The position numbers and the translations under genes are program-made. Below, one piece after another: positions 7,441-16,067 of a stretch of DNA of 33,480 nt (its first letter is position 1; each line of letters begins with the position of its first letter). Origin of the DNA: Peptococcaceae bacterium BICA1-8. GTDB lineage: Bacteria > Bacillota > Peptococcia > Peptococcales > BICA1-8. Under the pieces are notes generated by a model. The model worked only from the letters and a program-made list of their open reading frames with translations. It made no database searches and was not told the DNA's origin. The stretch covers positions 1-33,480 of the forward strand of contig JUEF01000068.1 of the NCBI GenBank assembly GCA_000802045.1. Reading direction: 5' to 3'.

Positions 7441-8123
7441 ATAAGATAAAAATTAACAATAAAACTTATTAATAGGAAGCAGAAGTATTTTAAAGTAATT
7501 ATTGCTATGGAATAAGCATACAGCTTTTGAATTCTTTGATAAAAGTAAAATGAAAATATCGATAATGCTATGCTATAGTATATGGGTAAAAATATTAACC
7601 CGCATAGAATTAAGGAAAACCCTCCATCTATAAGCCTTTCATAGTTATAAAATAGCTTAGCTTCTTTCAATTTGGGTTGTACATCACGAATTAGTATTTT
7701 AATAGTTACCGTTGATACGAAAGTTAATAATATAATACCTATAATTATTTTCACATAACCAATGTCCAAAAACCACGGGTCTTTATTTTTTAAAAAAATT
7801 AAGATGACTAGTAAAAGAATCAGTAAGTGAACAAACTGATCAATAATATATAGAAAAAACTCACTTAATAATTTTCCTTTGCTAATATAGGTTTTTAATA
7901 AATCAACACCTAAATGGAGAAAGCCGCTAACTAATCCAACCCATATTCCTAATATGCCATAGAAAGAAAGCAAAAAAACCTGTACTAAAGTAATAATACC
8001 ACCATGGATAAGTAAAGCTTTTTTAGAACTTGACTTTTGTTCTGCAATTTTTTCTGTTTGTAAAACAAAATCACCCAACAAGTGCCCTAATACTGATATT
8101 AAAAAAATCCTACCGCCAATCAT
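7434..8123 (-). CDS. DUF3307 family membrane protein
   Basis: This 229-residue protein has about six membrane segments. The N-terminal LGHLLGDFVLQTEKIAEQK and the later HLGVDLLKTY and IIDQFVHLLILL match the conserved His/Asp/Gln pattern of the DUF3307 family, whose function is not established. Its ATG overlaps the HD-GYP stop (ATGA, 8120-8123), so the two are translationally coupled. It is the last gene of the NHL-cyclase-FecR-HD-GYP operon. The conserved polar residues inside the membrane hint at an enzyme or transporter role, which is only a guess. Confidence 0.75.
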   Translation of the reverse strand: MIGGRIFLISVLGHLLGDFVLQTEKIAEQKSSSKKALLIHGGIITLVQVFLLSFYGILGIWVGLVSGFLHLGVDLLKTYISKGKLLSEFFLYIIDQFVHLLILLLVILIFLKNKDPWFLDIGYVKIIIGIILLTFVSTVTIKILIRDVQPKLKEAKLFYNYERLIDGGFSLILCGLIFLPIYYSIALSIFSFYFYQRIQKLYAYSIAIITLKYFCFLLISFIVNFYLMR

Positions 8124-9340
8124 CTAACTGCCTTACTGTTTTTTTCTTCCATTACCTTGAAAAAAACACTTACTATTTGAGGGTCTAGTTGTGTTCCAGA
8201 AACCTCTTTAATTTCATCAATTGCAGCCGAATGCTCTAATCCTTCTCGATATGGTCTATCTGATGTCATTGCGTCATATGTATCAGCAATAGCAATAATT
8301 CTTGCTTCTAGTGGAATTTCATCACCTTTTAGCCCCATAATATAACCAGAACCATCATATTGTTCATGGTGGTATTGTACTCCTGAGACTATTTCTTTTA
8401 ATAAATTAACAGAATTTAATATGTCAGCACCTATTTTAGGGTGACTTTTCATTATCTGAAATTCATCATTTTCAAGTTTACCAGGCTTAATAAGAATTTC
8501 ATCACTTATACCTATTTTACCTATGTCATGCAATATTCCCATGTACTCCAATAATTCAAGCCTTTCCTCAGTTAACCCCATCTTTTTACCTATAAGAGTT
8601 GATAAATTAGCAACTCTTATAGAATGACCTTTTGTATAGGGGTCTCTTGCATCAATAGCATTAGCTAACGAACGGATTATACTTATAAATAATTCACGTA
8701 AACCCTCGTATAGTTTAGCATTGTCAATTGAAATAGCAATTTGGCTCGATAGCCCTTCTAAAAGTTCTTGATCTTCTTCGTCAAAATTTCCGTTATTAAC
8801 TTTATTAATTAATTGTAAAACCCCAACAGTTCTATCCTTAAATTTAACAGGTACAGTAAGCATTGCCCTCTGCTTAAAACAAATTTTCTCGCCAATTTCC
8901 CTTTTAAATCTCGTATCATTATTCACGTCATTAAGATTAAGAGCTTTTCCTTCCTGAGCAACCCATCCGGCTATTCCTTCTCCAACTTTTAATCTTATTT
9001 CTTTAACTTGATCACCTTTTTCGCCTAATGCCACCTCAAACCATAACTCATTGTGCTCTTCATCAAGAAGATATAAAGAGCTCGCCTCCGCCTCAGTTTC
9101 CTTTTTTGTTATTTCCATTATATCTTTCAAAAGGTTTTTTAATTTTATATTACTTGTAATCTTCTTACCTATTTCCATCAGCTTTTTTAGCTTCTGAATT
9201 TTCTTATCTTTATTTTTAATAATAAAAAAGAAAACAACTTGTTCTACTATTAATAATATTAAAGTTATTTTAAGTAAAAAAGTATTACCAAAAGCAAGTA
9301 CCAAGATACAAGTAAAAATTATAACCCATAATACAAACAT
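8120..9340 (-). CDS. Membrane GAF/HD-GYP domain c-di-GMP phosphodiesterase
   Basis: From the start chosen this protein has 406 residues. It has one or two N-terminal membrane segments (residues 2-41), a GAF domain (about 65-210, with SSLYLLDEEHNELWF and GEGIAGWVAQEGKALN) and an HD-GYP domain (about 215-400). The HD-GYP part has the metal-binding HDIGKIGI (His271, Asp272), KSHPKIGADIL, HHEQYDGSGY and DTYDAMTSDRPYR. The GYP motif itself reads Gly-Tyr-Ile. It probably hydrolyses c-di-GMP on the inner face of the membrane in response to a GAF ligand. The ATG at 9338-9340 has AGGAGG 7 bases upstream; the longer start at 9400 has no ribosome binding site. It overlaps the downstream DUF3307 gene. 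Confidence 0.88.
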   Translation of the reverse strand: MFVLWVIIFTCILVLAFGNTFLLKITLILLIVEQVVFFFIIKNKDKKIQKLKKLMEIGKKITSNIKLKNLLKDIMEITKKETEAEASSLYLLDEEHNELWFEVALGEKGDQVKEIRLKVGEGIAGWVAQEGKALNLNDVNNDTRFKREIGEKICFKQRAMLTVPVKFKDRTVGVLQLINKVNNGNFDEEDQELLEGLSSQIAISIDNAKLYEGLRELFISIIRSLANAIDARDPYTKGHSIRVANLSTLIGKKMGLTEERLELLEYMGILHDIGKIGISDEILIKPGKLENDEFQIMKSHPKIGADILNSVNLLKEIVSGVQYHHEQYDGSGYIMGLKGDEIPLEARIIAIADTYDAMTSDRPYREGLEHSAAIDEIKEVSGTQLDPQIVSVFFKVMEEKNSKAVR

Positions 9341-9460
9341 TAAAGTGCCTCCTAGAATAGTCCTTTTTAAAACTATATCCAGTTTAAAAGACCAGTTCAT
9401 ATTTTTTGCTAAGATAATTAAAAACTACTTTCTTTCGCATTTACAGTTTTCTAATTAGAC

Positions 9461-10372
9461 TCACTTTTTGTTATTTTTACTGTTGCTACTACTGTTGCCG
9501 TTATTACTTTTATTATCGCCATTGCTGCTGTTGCCGTTATTGCCGTTATCACTGTTATTATTGTCGTTGTTGCCGCTATTTGCTTCTTTTATTGCCTTAT
9601 TGTTGGCTTTTTCTATTCCTTTTAATATCTTTTTTTCTTTGATTACTTCATTCAATTCATCATAAATGTATTTATAATTATCCTGTTCTTTCATAGCCTC
9701 TAAAAGAAAGAGATTTGCATTTTTTATATCAATATTTTTTACTTCTGGTTTTGCATTTTTCCTAATTTTTTCTTTTACTTGAACCGATTGATTTGGCTCT
9801 AATAAAAGCTCTTGTTTTTCCTGAATTAATTCATTATTATTTTCAAAAGAAGTCATAGATGAAACTGATACTGTTCCCTCTAAAACAGATGTAGTAGTGC
9901 CATTTTGATTGTATCCAACAACAAATTCTGTGCCTCTAACCCCCATTAAAGCTGTTGGAGTACGAATTAAAAAATCAGAACCTGAATTTAATTTTTTCTT
10001 AATACTGGACCATACTTGTCCTGCAGATAAATAAAAGTTTGTCTTTTTATTCTGTTTTGTATTATCTTGAGAAAGTTCATTAATATTAATCTGGGTATTT
10101 TCATCAATTGTAATATTTGTTTCATCATCGACTTCTATTATTACACTTGCCCCTTCTTTAGTAATAATAGAATCCCCCTGAACTAGACTCATCCCATTAA
10201 ATGCGTTAAATGTTTTTTCTCCACCAATTTTTTTTACCAAAACCTCGCCTTTTAATTCTTTAATTTTAGCAACTCTTAACTCGTCTGTAGCAAAAACGAC
10301 TGTGGCATTTCCAATTATAAATGTAAGCATTAGCAAGATTGTTATAGTCTTCTTAAAGTAAGTATTCATCAT
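9461..10372 (-). CDS. Secreted FecR-domain protein with Asn/Ser-rich tail
   Basis: This 303-residue protein has a signal peptide (residues 1-28, ending VVFA) and a FecR domain (about 45-175) with LVQGDSIITKEGASVIIEVD and FLIRTPTALMGVRGTEF, typical of extracytoplasmic FecR proteins. A charged helical part follows, and then a tail of about 40 residues made almost only of Asn, Ser, Gly, Asp and Lys. Its ATG overlaps the cyclase stop (ATGA, 10369-10372). FecR-CHASE2-cyclase neighbourhoods are known in many bacteria, where the FecR protein is thought to act as a ligand or partner of the CHASE2 sensor. The tail probably serves as a flexible linker or wall-attachment region. Confidence 0.85.
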   Translation of the reverse strand: MMNTYFKKTITILLMLTFIIGNATVVFATDELRVAKIKELKGEVLVKKIGGEKTFNAFNGMSLVQGDSIITKEGASVIIEVDDETNITIDENTQININELSQDNTKQNKKTNFYLSAGQVWSSIKKKLNSGSDFLIRTPTALMGVRGTEFVVGYNQNGTTTSVLEGTVSVSSMTSFENNNELIQEKQELLLEPNQSVQVKEKIRKNAKPEVKNIDIKNANLFLLEAMKEQDNYKYIYDELNEVIKEKKILKGIEKANNKAIKEANSGNNDNNNSDNGNNGNSSNGDNKSNNGNSSSNSKNNKK

Positions 10373-12135
10373 TCCACCACCTTAATATTGTTTAACTCGT
10401 ATGCTGAAATACTTTTTGATTTTCCTTTAACACTTATTTCTCCTAAATATGTTACATCAACGTTCTCTTTCACAAAAAGATAGGTTGAACTGCCTAAAAG
10501 TATTTGTCCGGGTTTTGCAGTATTCTCTAGCCTAGCAGCAGTATTTACTGTGTCTCCAATTGCAGTATAATCCATCCTAAATTTTGCACCAATATTGCCA
10601 ATTATTGCAGGTCCTGTATTTATTCCTATTCCAAAAGCAATTAATTTGCCAAATTTCTTTATTATTCTTTCCTCTAAGTCCTTTGCTCCTTGTTTTATAG
10701 CCCATGCAGCTTGAACAGCCTTTAAAGCATGACTTTCAATTGAAAGAGGTGCATTAAATACAGCCATAACTCCATCGCCAATAAACTTGTCCAAGGTACC
10801 TTCATATTTAAAGATTACATTTGCACATAAATCAAAAAATTCATTTAATATTGCAACAATTTCTTCAGGTTCCGCATTCTCTGAAAGATGGGTAAAACCT
10901 CGAATATCTATGAATAAAATAGTAACCTCTTTTCGTAGCCCACCAAGTTCAATGCCATTCTTACCTGTAGCTAATATCTCATGAACTACTTGGGGGGCAA
11001 CATAACGACTAAACGCATCTGTTACCCTTTTTCTTTCTAATAATTCTTCTAAATATTTATAGATAAGTAATGCGAAATAAATTGTTAAGGTCAAAGCAAT
11101 TGGGTAGATTAGAGGTAAAATAATACCCTTTTGATAAAAAATCACAGCTAAAAAAATATACCCCAATAGCAGTAAACATATAGCTAATAAAGCTTTTGCT
11201 GGACTATACCTGTTGGAAAAAAACAATATCAAACAAGCTGCAAAAATTAATATTAGCAAGTCAATTATTAGATTGCTTTCTTCTTTAAAGTTATTTTGTA
11301 GAAGGTTCTGTATTATGTTGGCATGTACTTCGATGCCATACATAGGAGCCTGATAATCAAGTGGAGTAAAATAATAGTCGTCAATTCCCGGCGAAAATGA
11401 TCCTATTAATATAATTTTATTTTCAAAGTACTCAAAAGGGATTTTCTCATTAAAGACATCAATATATGATAAAACATCATAATCCCCTGGTTCACCATTA
11501 AAATCAATGTAAAATCTATTCCAATCATCAAGTGGAACCTTGCTTGCTTTTTGATCAGTAATTCCTTCAAAATCGCACCTTGTAAATATTTCCCACGAAA
11601 AACTATGTACTTTCTCCCCATTATACTCAAAAAATAGTAATGACCTTCTTACTACCCCATCAGGGTCTGGGAATGTATTAATATGTCCCTGATGCACAAA
11701 CTCTTTGATTTCGTCAAAGGGTAAAACTATATTTTTAGCAGAGACTAACCCTTTTTCGCTATATTTGTCAAAGTTGCCATACACAGGGAGAACAATATTA
11801 TTAAATTTCTTTAGTGTTTCGATTAATTCTCTATCTTCATTTGGGATTCTTGCTTTTTCTGAGAATAATATGTCTAAGCCAATTACCGCAGCTTGTCCCT
11901 CATTTAGCGTTTCTACAACCTTTGCATGATAATTTCGGGGCCATGGCCACTGACCTAATTCTTCTAAGCTACGCTCATCTATTCCTATAATTAGAATTTT
12001 GGTATTGATTTTACTCCTTTTTTGGTAAATGATGTCCTGGAGAAAAAACTCTATAAAATCTAACTTCCCAAAAAATGAAAATAAACAAAATATTATTACT
12101 ATTAATGTAATCACTTGTACTTTAGTAAATTTCAT
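10369..12135 (-). CDS. CHASE2-domain adenylate cyclase (class III)
   Basis: This 588-residue sensor enzyme has one N-terminal membrane segment (residues 7-22), an extracellular CHASE2 domain (about 30-280, with IGIDERSLEELGQWPWPR and AAVIGLDILFSE), three membrane segments (about 288-360) and a class III catalytic domain (about 400-585). Metal-binding Asp410 (LFIDIRGFT) and Asp454 (FIGDGVMAVF) are present. Adenine-selecting Lys450 and Asp528 and transition-state Asn531 and Arg535 (GDTVNTAARLE) are also present, which supports ATP rather than GTP as substrate. The product would be cAMP made in response to an external signal. It is coupled to the FecR gene downstream and follows the NHL gene by 114 bases. 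Confidence 0.93.
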   Translation of the reverse strand: MKFTKVQVITLIVIIFCLFSFFGKLDFIEFFLQDIIYQKRSKINTKILIIGIDERSLEELGQWPWPRNYHAKVVETLNEGQAAVIGLDILFSEKARIPNEDRELIETLKKFNNIVLPVYGNFDKYSEKGLVSAKNIVLPFDEIKEFVHQGHINTFPDPDGVVRRSLLFFEYNGEKVHSFSWEIFTRCDFEGITDQKASKVPLDDWNRFYIDFNGEPGDYDVLSYIDVFNEKIPFEYFENKIILIGSFSPGIDDYYFTPLDYQAPMYGIEVHANIIQNLLQNNFKEESNLIIDLLILIFAACLILFFSNRYSPAKALLAICLLLLGYIFLAVIFYQKGIILPLIYPIALTLTIYFALLIYKYLEELLERKRVTDAFSRYVAPQVVHEILATGKNGIELGGLRKEVTILFIDIRGFTHLSENAEPEEIVAILNEFFDLCANVIFKYEGTLDKFIGDGVMAVFNAPLSIESHALKAVQAAWAIKQGAKDLEERIIKKFGKLIAFGIGINTGPAIIGNIGAKFRMDYTAIGDTVNTAARLENTAKPGQILLGSSTYLFVKENVDVTYLGEISVKGKSKSISAYELNNIKVVE

Positions 12136-12211
12136 ACATACTCCATTTTTTTGATAAGTTATATTTATATTCTACATTTTTCTAATTTTTCCCTTTATAA
12201 TTAATAGAAAA

Positions 12212-12240
12212 ACAAAAAAAGAAAATTATCCTTTTTTTGT
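12212..12240. repeat. A/T-rich inverted repeat between the NHL and cyclase genes
   Basis: ACAAAAAAAG (12212-12221) and CTTTTTTTGT (12231-12240) are perfect 10-base arms around 9 bases. The stem has only two G-C pairs, so it may be a weak terminator or a processing site and may reduce cyclase expression relative to the NHL gene. Confidence 0.4.
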
Positions 12241-12249
12241 GTTTAAATG

Positions 12250-13722
12250 TCAATTAGTTAAAATCACTATAGACCGGTATTCTGGTACCCATTCAATTCT
12301 ATAATTTAATTTCTCGGCTAGAAACCTCACATGGGTAAAAATACTTTGATTATAAATCTCTAATGGATCAATATCCAAAAATAAACTTAAGTTTATTTCA
12401 GCATTAACTAATTCAATCTTATTTTCTTGTTCATGCCTTTTCAATTGTAGACCCAATTCTTCACAGATATCCATAAGTGGTATCATTGCCTTATCATCAG
12501 AGATAAAGGGCTTTAAATCACTGAAAGAAACCCTTCTTTTGTTAATGAATACTTGTATTTCTTCTGTAGGAGGGGGAAAATCTATACCTTGGAAAATATT
12601 ATTTTTATTTATATTTTTAATTTCGGATATTTCCTCTAATGTGATAGCTACTACACGAATACTATTATTCCACATATCAGAAATAAATAATTGACCATTG
12701 GAATATAAAACATCTACAGGACCATTCAGACTAGCATCGGTTCTAGAGCCATCCTGTTCACCTGGTCTTTCAGTACCTATTAAAGTAAACACCTCATTAT
12801 CAGGGGAAATCACCCTCACTCTATTATTCCATGTATCAGCTATAAAAATTGTTCCATCTTCAGCTATATCCAATCCTTTTGGAAAGTTGAAGTGCGCATT
12901 TTGTCCGTTACCGTCAACATGGTCTCCTGCTACATAATTTGTGTCGGGAATTAACGATATTCTTCTACCAGCAAGGGTTAATACTTTATCTCCTGATATT
13001 TTCCTTACAAGTTGATTACCACTATCTAGAATATATAAATTATTATCCTTATCTAAGACTAAATCGCTGGGTTCATTAAATAATGCCTCTTTTTGCAGAC
13101 CATCTCTAAAACCACCATCTATCGAATATATTCCTGCAAGTGTTTTAACAATACCTTTTGAATCAATCTTTCTAATTATATTATTCAGCGTATCAGCCAC
13201 ATAAAGATTATCATCTTTATCAATTACTATTCCTGAAGGAGTATTAAATTGAGCCTCTGAAGGTAGTCCATCAGTATACCCTGGCTCTCCTATACCAGCA
13301 AATGTAGTTACTTTATCCTGTGAAATTTTCCTTATGACATGATTATCAGTATCTGTAACAAAAATATTACCTTTAGAATCCACAACAATATCCCTAGGCC
13401 TATTAAATTTAGCTTCCAGTATATTCCCATCAATATAACCACCTTGTGCATACCCAAAACTATCCTTCGTATCTGAAAAACCAGCTATTGTAGTCAACTC
13501 ATCTCCACTGATTTTTTTAATTGCATTGTTATATGAATCTGCTATTAATAAATTCCCGTCTATGTCAAGACTTATTCCATAAGGAAAACTAAGTTTTTCA
13601 TCTAATCTTTCCTCTTCGCTGGATCCATAATAATGCGTCACAGTAGCCTCTGCAGCAAAACAGTAAAATGGAACACTAGAAAAAAACACAGCTAATAAAA
13701 GTAAATATACCTTTCTTAACAT
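12250..13722 (-). CDS. Secreted NHL-repeat beta-propeller with C-terminal copper-amine-oxidase-N-like domain
   Basis: This 490-residue protein has a signal peptide (residues 1-24, ending CFAAEA) and six NHL repeats between about 40 and 365. Examples are GNLLIADSYNNAIKKIS, GNIFVTDTDNHVIRKIS, NLYVADTLNNIIRKID and GTIFIADTWNNRVRVIS. About 100 C-terminal residues (VFINKRRVSF, AMIPLMDICEELGLQLK, YRSIVIL) look like the copper amine oxidase N-terminal (stalk) domain common in clostridial surface proteins. It has AAGGAGG about 6 bases before its ATG and is the first gene of a signalling operon. A six-bladed extracellular propeller there suggests binding of a ligand or a wall component sensed with the FecR and CHASE2 proteins, which is inference. 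Confidence 0.85.
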   Translation of the reverse strand: MLRKVYLLLLAVFFSSVPFYCFAAEATVTHYYGSSEEERLDEKLSFPYGISLDIDGNLLIADSYNNAIKKISGDELTTIAGFSDTKDSFGYAQGGYIDGNILEAKFNRPRDIVVDSKGNIFVTDTDNHVIRKISQDKVTTFAGIGEPGYTDGLPSEAQFNTPSGIVIDKDDNLYVADTLNNIIRKIDSKGIVKTLAGIYSIDGGFRDGLQKEALFNEPSDLVLDKDNNLYILDSGNQLVRKISGDKVLTLAGRRISLIPDTNYVAGDHVDGNGQNAHFNFPKGLDIAEDGTIFIADTWNNRVRVISPDNEVFTLIGTERPGEQDGSRTDASLNGPVDVLYSNGQLFISDMWNNSIRVVAITLEEISEIKNINKNNIFQGIDFPPPTEEIQVFINKRRVSFSDLKPFISDDKAMIPLMDICEELGLQLKRHEQENKIELVNAEINLSLFLDIDPLEIYNQSIFTHVRFLAEKLNYRIEWVPEYRSIVILTN

Positions 13723-13789
13723 CAGATGCCTCCTTATATTATCTATATTTGCCGTCCTGTAAAGCTTGTTACATTTACATATTTCTACA

Positions 13790-13817
13790 ATATTAGAACT
13801 TTTCCTGCGTTTTACAA
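13790..13817 (-). promoter_or_regulatory. Possible promoter of the NHL-cyclase operon
   Basis: On the minus strand TTGTAA (13812-13817) and TAATAT (13790-13795) are 16 bases apart, about 70 bases upstream of the start codon. A second TAATAT nearer the gene is too close to the ribosome binding site to be usable. Confidence 0.4.
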
Positions 13818-13839
13818 ATAACTAGATAATAAATGTTAA

Positions 13840-13876
13840 AACAACTGCCAAAACATTGTCTTGTTTAGCAGTTGTT
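13840..13876 (-). terminator. Terminator of the polysaccharide deacetylase gene
   Basis: AACAACTGC (13840-13848) pairs perfectly with GCAGTTGTT (13868-13876), and inner AAACA/TGTTT pairs extend the stem. On the minus strand a T-rich tract follows. It lies between the deacetylase stop and the NHL promoter. Confidence 0.75.
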
Positions 13877-13939
13877 AAATGATTATTGCTGTTATATTTT
13901 AGTATCCGATCATCCGAAAGAAATCTAATTAGAAAGATG

Positions 13940-14761
13940 CTATTTTTTATACTCTATACCTAAAAGTTCGTGTACTGGTAAAAATTCATACCCATCCTTT
14001 TTTAAGACCCTTATTATATCATCTAAAGCCTCTACTGAGCCGCTTAGATCTTCACCTACTCCACCGGCTGAGTGTTGCAAAATAATTGACCCCTGCTGCA
14101 TATTCTCAAGAATATTGGTTTTTACCTCTGCTGCAGATAAACCCTTCCAGTCCAGCGAATCTACATTCCAGGCGATAATTTTATAGCCTCGTTCCCTGAT
14201 AAGCTCCACCTTTTCCCTATCCATAGAACCATAAGGGGATCTGAATAAAATAGGGGTATAACCGGCTCGACTCTTTATTACTTTATCAGTAGCCCTAAGC
14301 TCCTCCAAGGCCTTCTTATTTGATAATTTAATTAGGTTAGGATGACTCCAGGTATGGTTGGCTAAAATATGTCCTTCCTTTACCATCCTTTTCACTACTT
14401 CGGGATACAATTCACATCTACTTCCTATTACAAAGAAAGTGGCAGGCACATTATGTTTTTTTAATATGTCCAACATTTTAACAGTATAGTTATTATCCGG
14501 TCCATCATCAAATGTCAAAGCTATTTTTGCTTCTTTCATTGAACCCTGACGAAAAAATACATCTGGATACTCAGAGGCTAAATCAATTATTTCTCTCTGA
14601 GGAAAACCCCGTATTTCTCTTTCCGGTCCCCCTGCCAAATCAAATTTTTGGGGCGCAATTGGCTTTTTAGCTATATTACTTGAAGGGAAAAGATAGCTCC
14701 AGGTAACATAGCCTCCTAATAATAATAAGGCTAAAGCTCCTAATAAATATCCTCTTCTCAT
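13940..14761 (-). CDS. Membrane-anchored polysaccharide deacetylase (CE4/NodB family)
   Basis: This 273-residue protein has an uncleaved signal anchor (residues 4-25) and a NodB domain (about 78-270). The catalytic motifs are complete: TFDDGPD with Asp85 and Asp86, the metal-binding His pair in HTWSHPN (136 and 140), RSPYG near 174, WNVDSLDWKG near 199 and QHSAGG with His230. The enzyme should remove acetyl groups from peptidoglycan or another N-acetylated glycan outside the membrane; in spore-formers related proteins act on cortex or wall, but nothing here fixes the role. AGAGGTGA precedes the ATG. It is divergent from the YibE/F gene and is followed by a strong terminator. Confidence 0.9.
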   Translation of the reverse strand: MRRGYLLGALALLLLGGYVTWSYLFPSSNIAKKPIAPQKFDLAGGPEREIRGFPQREIIDLASEYPDVFFRQGSMKEAKIALTFDDGPDNNYTVKMLDILKKHNVPATFFVIGSRCELYPEVVKRMVKEGHILANHTWSHPNLIKLSNKKALEELRATDKVIKSRAGYTPILFRSPYGSMDREKVELIRERGYKIIAWNVDSLDWKGLSAAEVKTNILENMQQGSIILQHSAGGVGEDLSGSVEALDDIIRVLKKDGYEFLPVHELLGIEYKK

Positions 14762-14853
14762 TTCAAATCACCTCTAGAGTATTTTATCCATTTGTACAAT
14801 AAACATGCTCTTTTTACCATTGCAATATTATTTTATAACTGGTATTTTAGACG

Positions 14854-15999
14854 TTGAAGGAGGCGATTTCTATTAACAAAATTATTAAAGCTTTGCTTAT
14901 TAGCATTATTATTTTCTCATTAATTTTCTCCGGTCCGTTAACTGGAGAGGAGCTAAGTGTAGAGGAAACAGAGCCTATACCAACTGAATATGCTAAGGGT
15001 GAAGTAATTGAGATTGTCAAAGAGGAATTAGGCAAAGATTATGGTGCAGGAATGCAGGTTGATTACCAAAAGGTAAAAGTCAAAATTACCTCAGGCGAAT
15101 TTAAAGATAAAATTATACTTATTGATAATTCCACTACTGGCAATCCTGCCTATGATATCTGGGTTGCGCCAGGAGATAGTGTTTTGTTGATTGTAGAAAT
15201 TCTAGCTGGTGATATTTTTAATGGGTATATTGTCGATTTTGTACGAGATACCTACATATTTATGCTAATCGGCCTCTTTATACTGCTTCTTATACTAATC
15301 GGTCAAAAACAGGGAATAAAGACTGTTTTTACCTTAGGCTTTACCGTTTTAATAATCGGGAAATTTATGCTTCCGCTCTTATTTAAAGGCTACAACCCGG
15401 TGTGGTTAGCCTTATTTACTGGCATCCTAGTCACGACTATAACCTTAACGACCATTGGTGGTTTAACAAAAAAAACTATTTCTGCAATTTTAGGTACAAC
15501 CGGGGGATTATTGGCTGCTGCTGTTATTGCTATTATAGTGGGAATTTTGACTAATCTGCGGGGTTTAAGTGGAGAAGAAGCCCAAATGCTTTTATATATT
15601 CCCCAGGAAATAGAATTTGATTTTAGAGGGTTATTGTTTGCAGGTATTATTATCGGAGCACTGGGAGCAATTATGGATGTAAGTATGTCCATCGCCTCCT
15701 CAATGGAAGAAATACAAAAAATAGGCACAGATTTAACAGTAAAGGCTCTCTTTAAATCAGGTATGAACGTAGGTAAAGATATCATGGGTACTATGTCCAA
15801 TACCTTGATCCTGGCCTATACAGGTACATCTATTCCATTACTCTTACTTTTTATGGCTTATGAACAACCTCTTATTAAGCTCATAAATATGGATTTCCTG
15901 GCAACGGAGTTTATTCGCGCCTTTTCTGGCAGTATCGGTCTTATTTTGGCTATCCCAATCACTGCCATGATATCTGCTGTTTTATTAGCAAAAAAATAG
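14854..15999 (+). CDS. YibE/F family membrane protein
   Basis: The protein has a signal-like N-terminal segment, a soluble outer domain (about 40-125) and seven or eight membrane segments (from about 130). The signature GALGAIMDVSMSIASSMEEI near residue 270 identifies the YibE/F family, whose role is not settled. The start is odd. The frame's first possible codon, TTG at 14854, lies upstream of the AAGGAGG site (14857-14863), so that site cannot serve it. The codon 8 bases after the site is ATT at 14872, and no ATG, GTG or TTG lies at a usable distance. If ATT is the start, the protein has 375 residues with the signal segment intact. Confidence 0.85.
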   Translation: MKEAISINKIIKALLISIIIFSLIFSGPLTGEELSVEETEPIPTEYAKGEVIEIVKEELGKDYGAGMQVDYQKVKVKITSGEFKDKIILIDNSTTGNPAYDIWVAPGDSVLLIVEILAGDIFNGYIVDFVRDTYIFMLIGLFILLLILIGQKQGIKTVFTLGFTVLIIGKFMLPLLFKGYNPVWLALFTGILVTTITLTTIGGLTKKTISAILGTTGGLLAAAVIAIIVGILTNLRGLSGEEAQMLLYIPQEIEFDFRGLLFAGIIIGALGAIMDVSMSIASSMEEIQKIGTDLTVKALFKSGMNVGKDIMGTMSNTLILAYTGTSIPLLLLFMAYEQPLIKLINMDFLATEFIRAFSGSIGLILAIPITAMISAVLLAKK

Positions 16000-16023
16000 C
16001 ACACATCTCTATGAGAGATAATA

Positions 16024-16029
16024 TATAAT
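16024..16029 (+). promoter_or_regulatory. Possible -10 box of the 93-residue protein gene
   Basis: A perfect TATAAT lies 39 bases upstream of the start codon, just after a small hairpin (ATCTC/GAGAT, 16006-16020). No good -35 box is at the expected distance, so this is tentative. Confidence 0.3.
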
Positions 16030-16067
16030 AGAATTAAACGAAGGTGCTTATGGAGGGAATTCGCTAA

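Noticed and set aside
9468..9665. Leucine-rich open frame on the plus strand
   Set aside because: It is the antisense of the Asn/Ser-rich tail of the FecR protein, an effect of biased codon composition.
11406..11630. Open frame of 74 codons on the minus strand
   Set aside because: It lies wholly inside the CHASE2-cyclase gene in another frame and has no features of its own.
14762..14853. Sporulation-type promoter for the polysaccharide deacetylase
   Set aside because: A GGATAAAAT string resembles a SigF -10 box, but position and -35 spacing do not fit, so no sporulation control is claimed.
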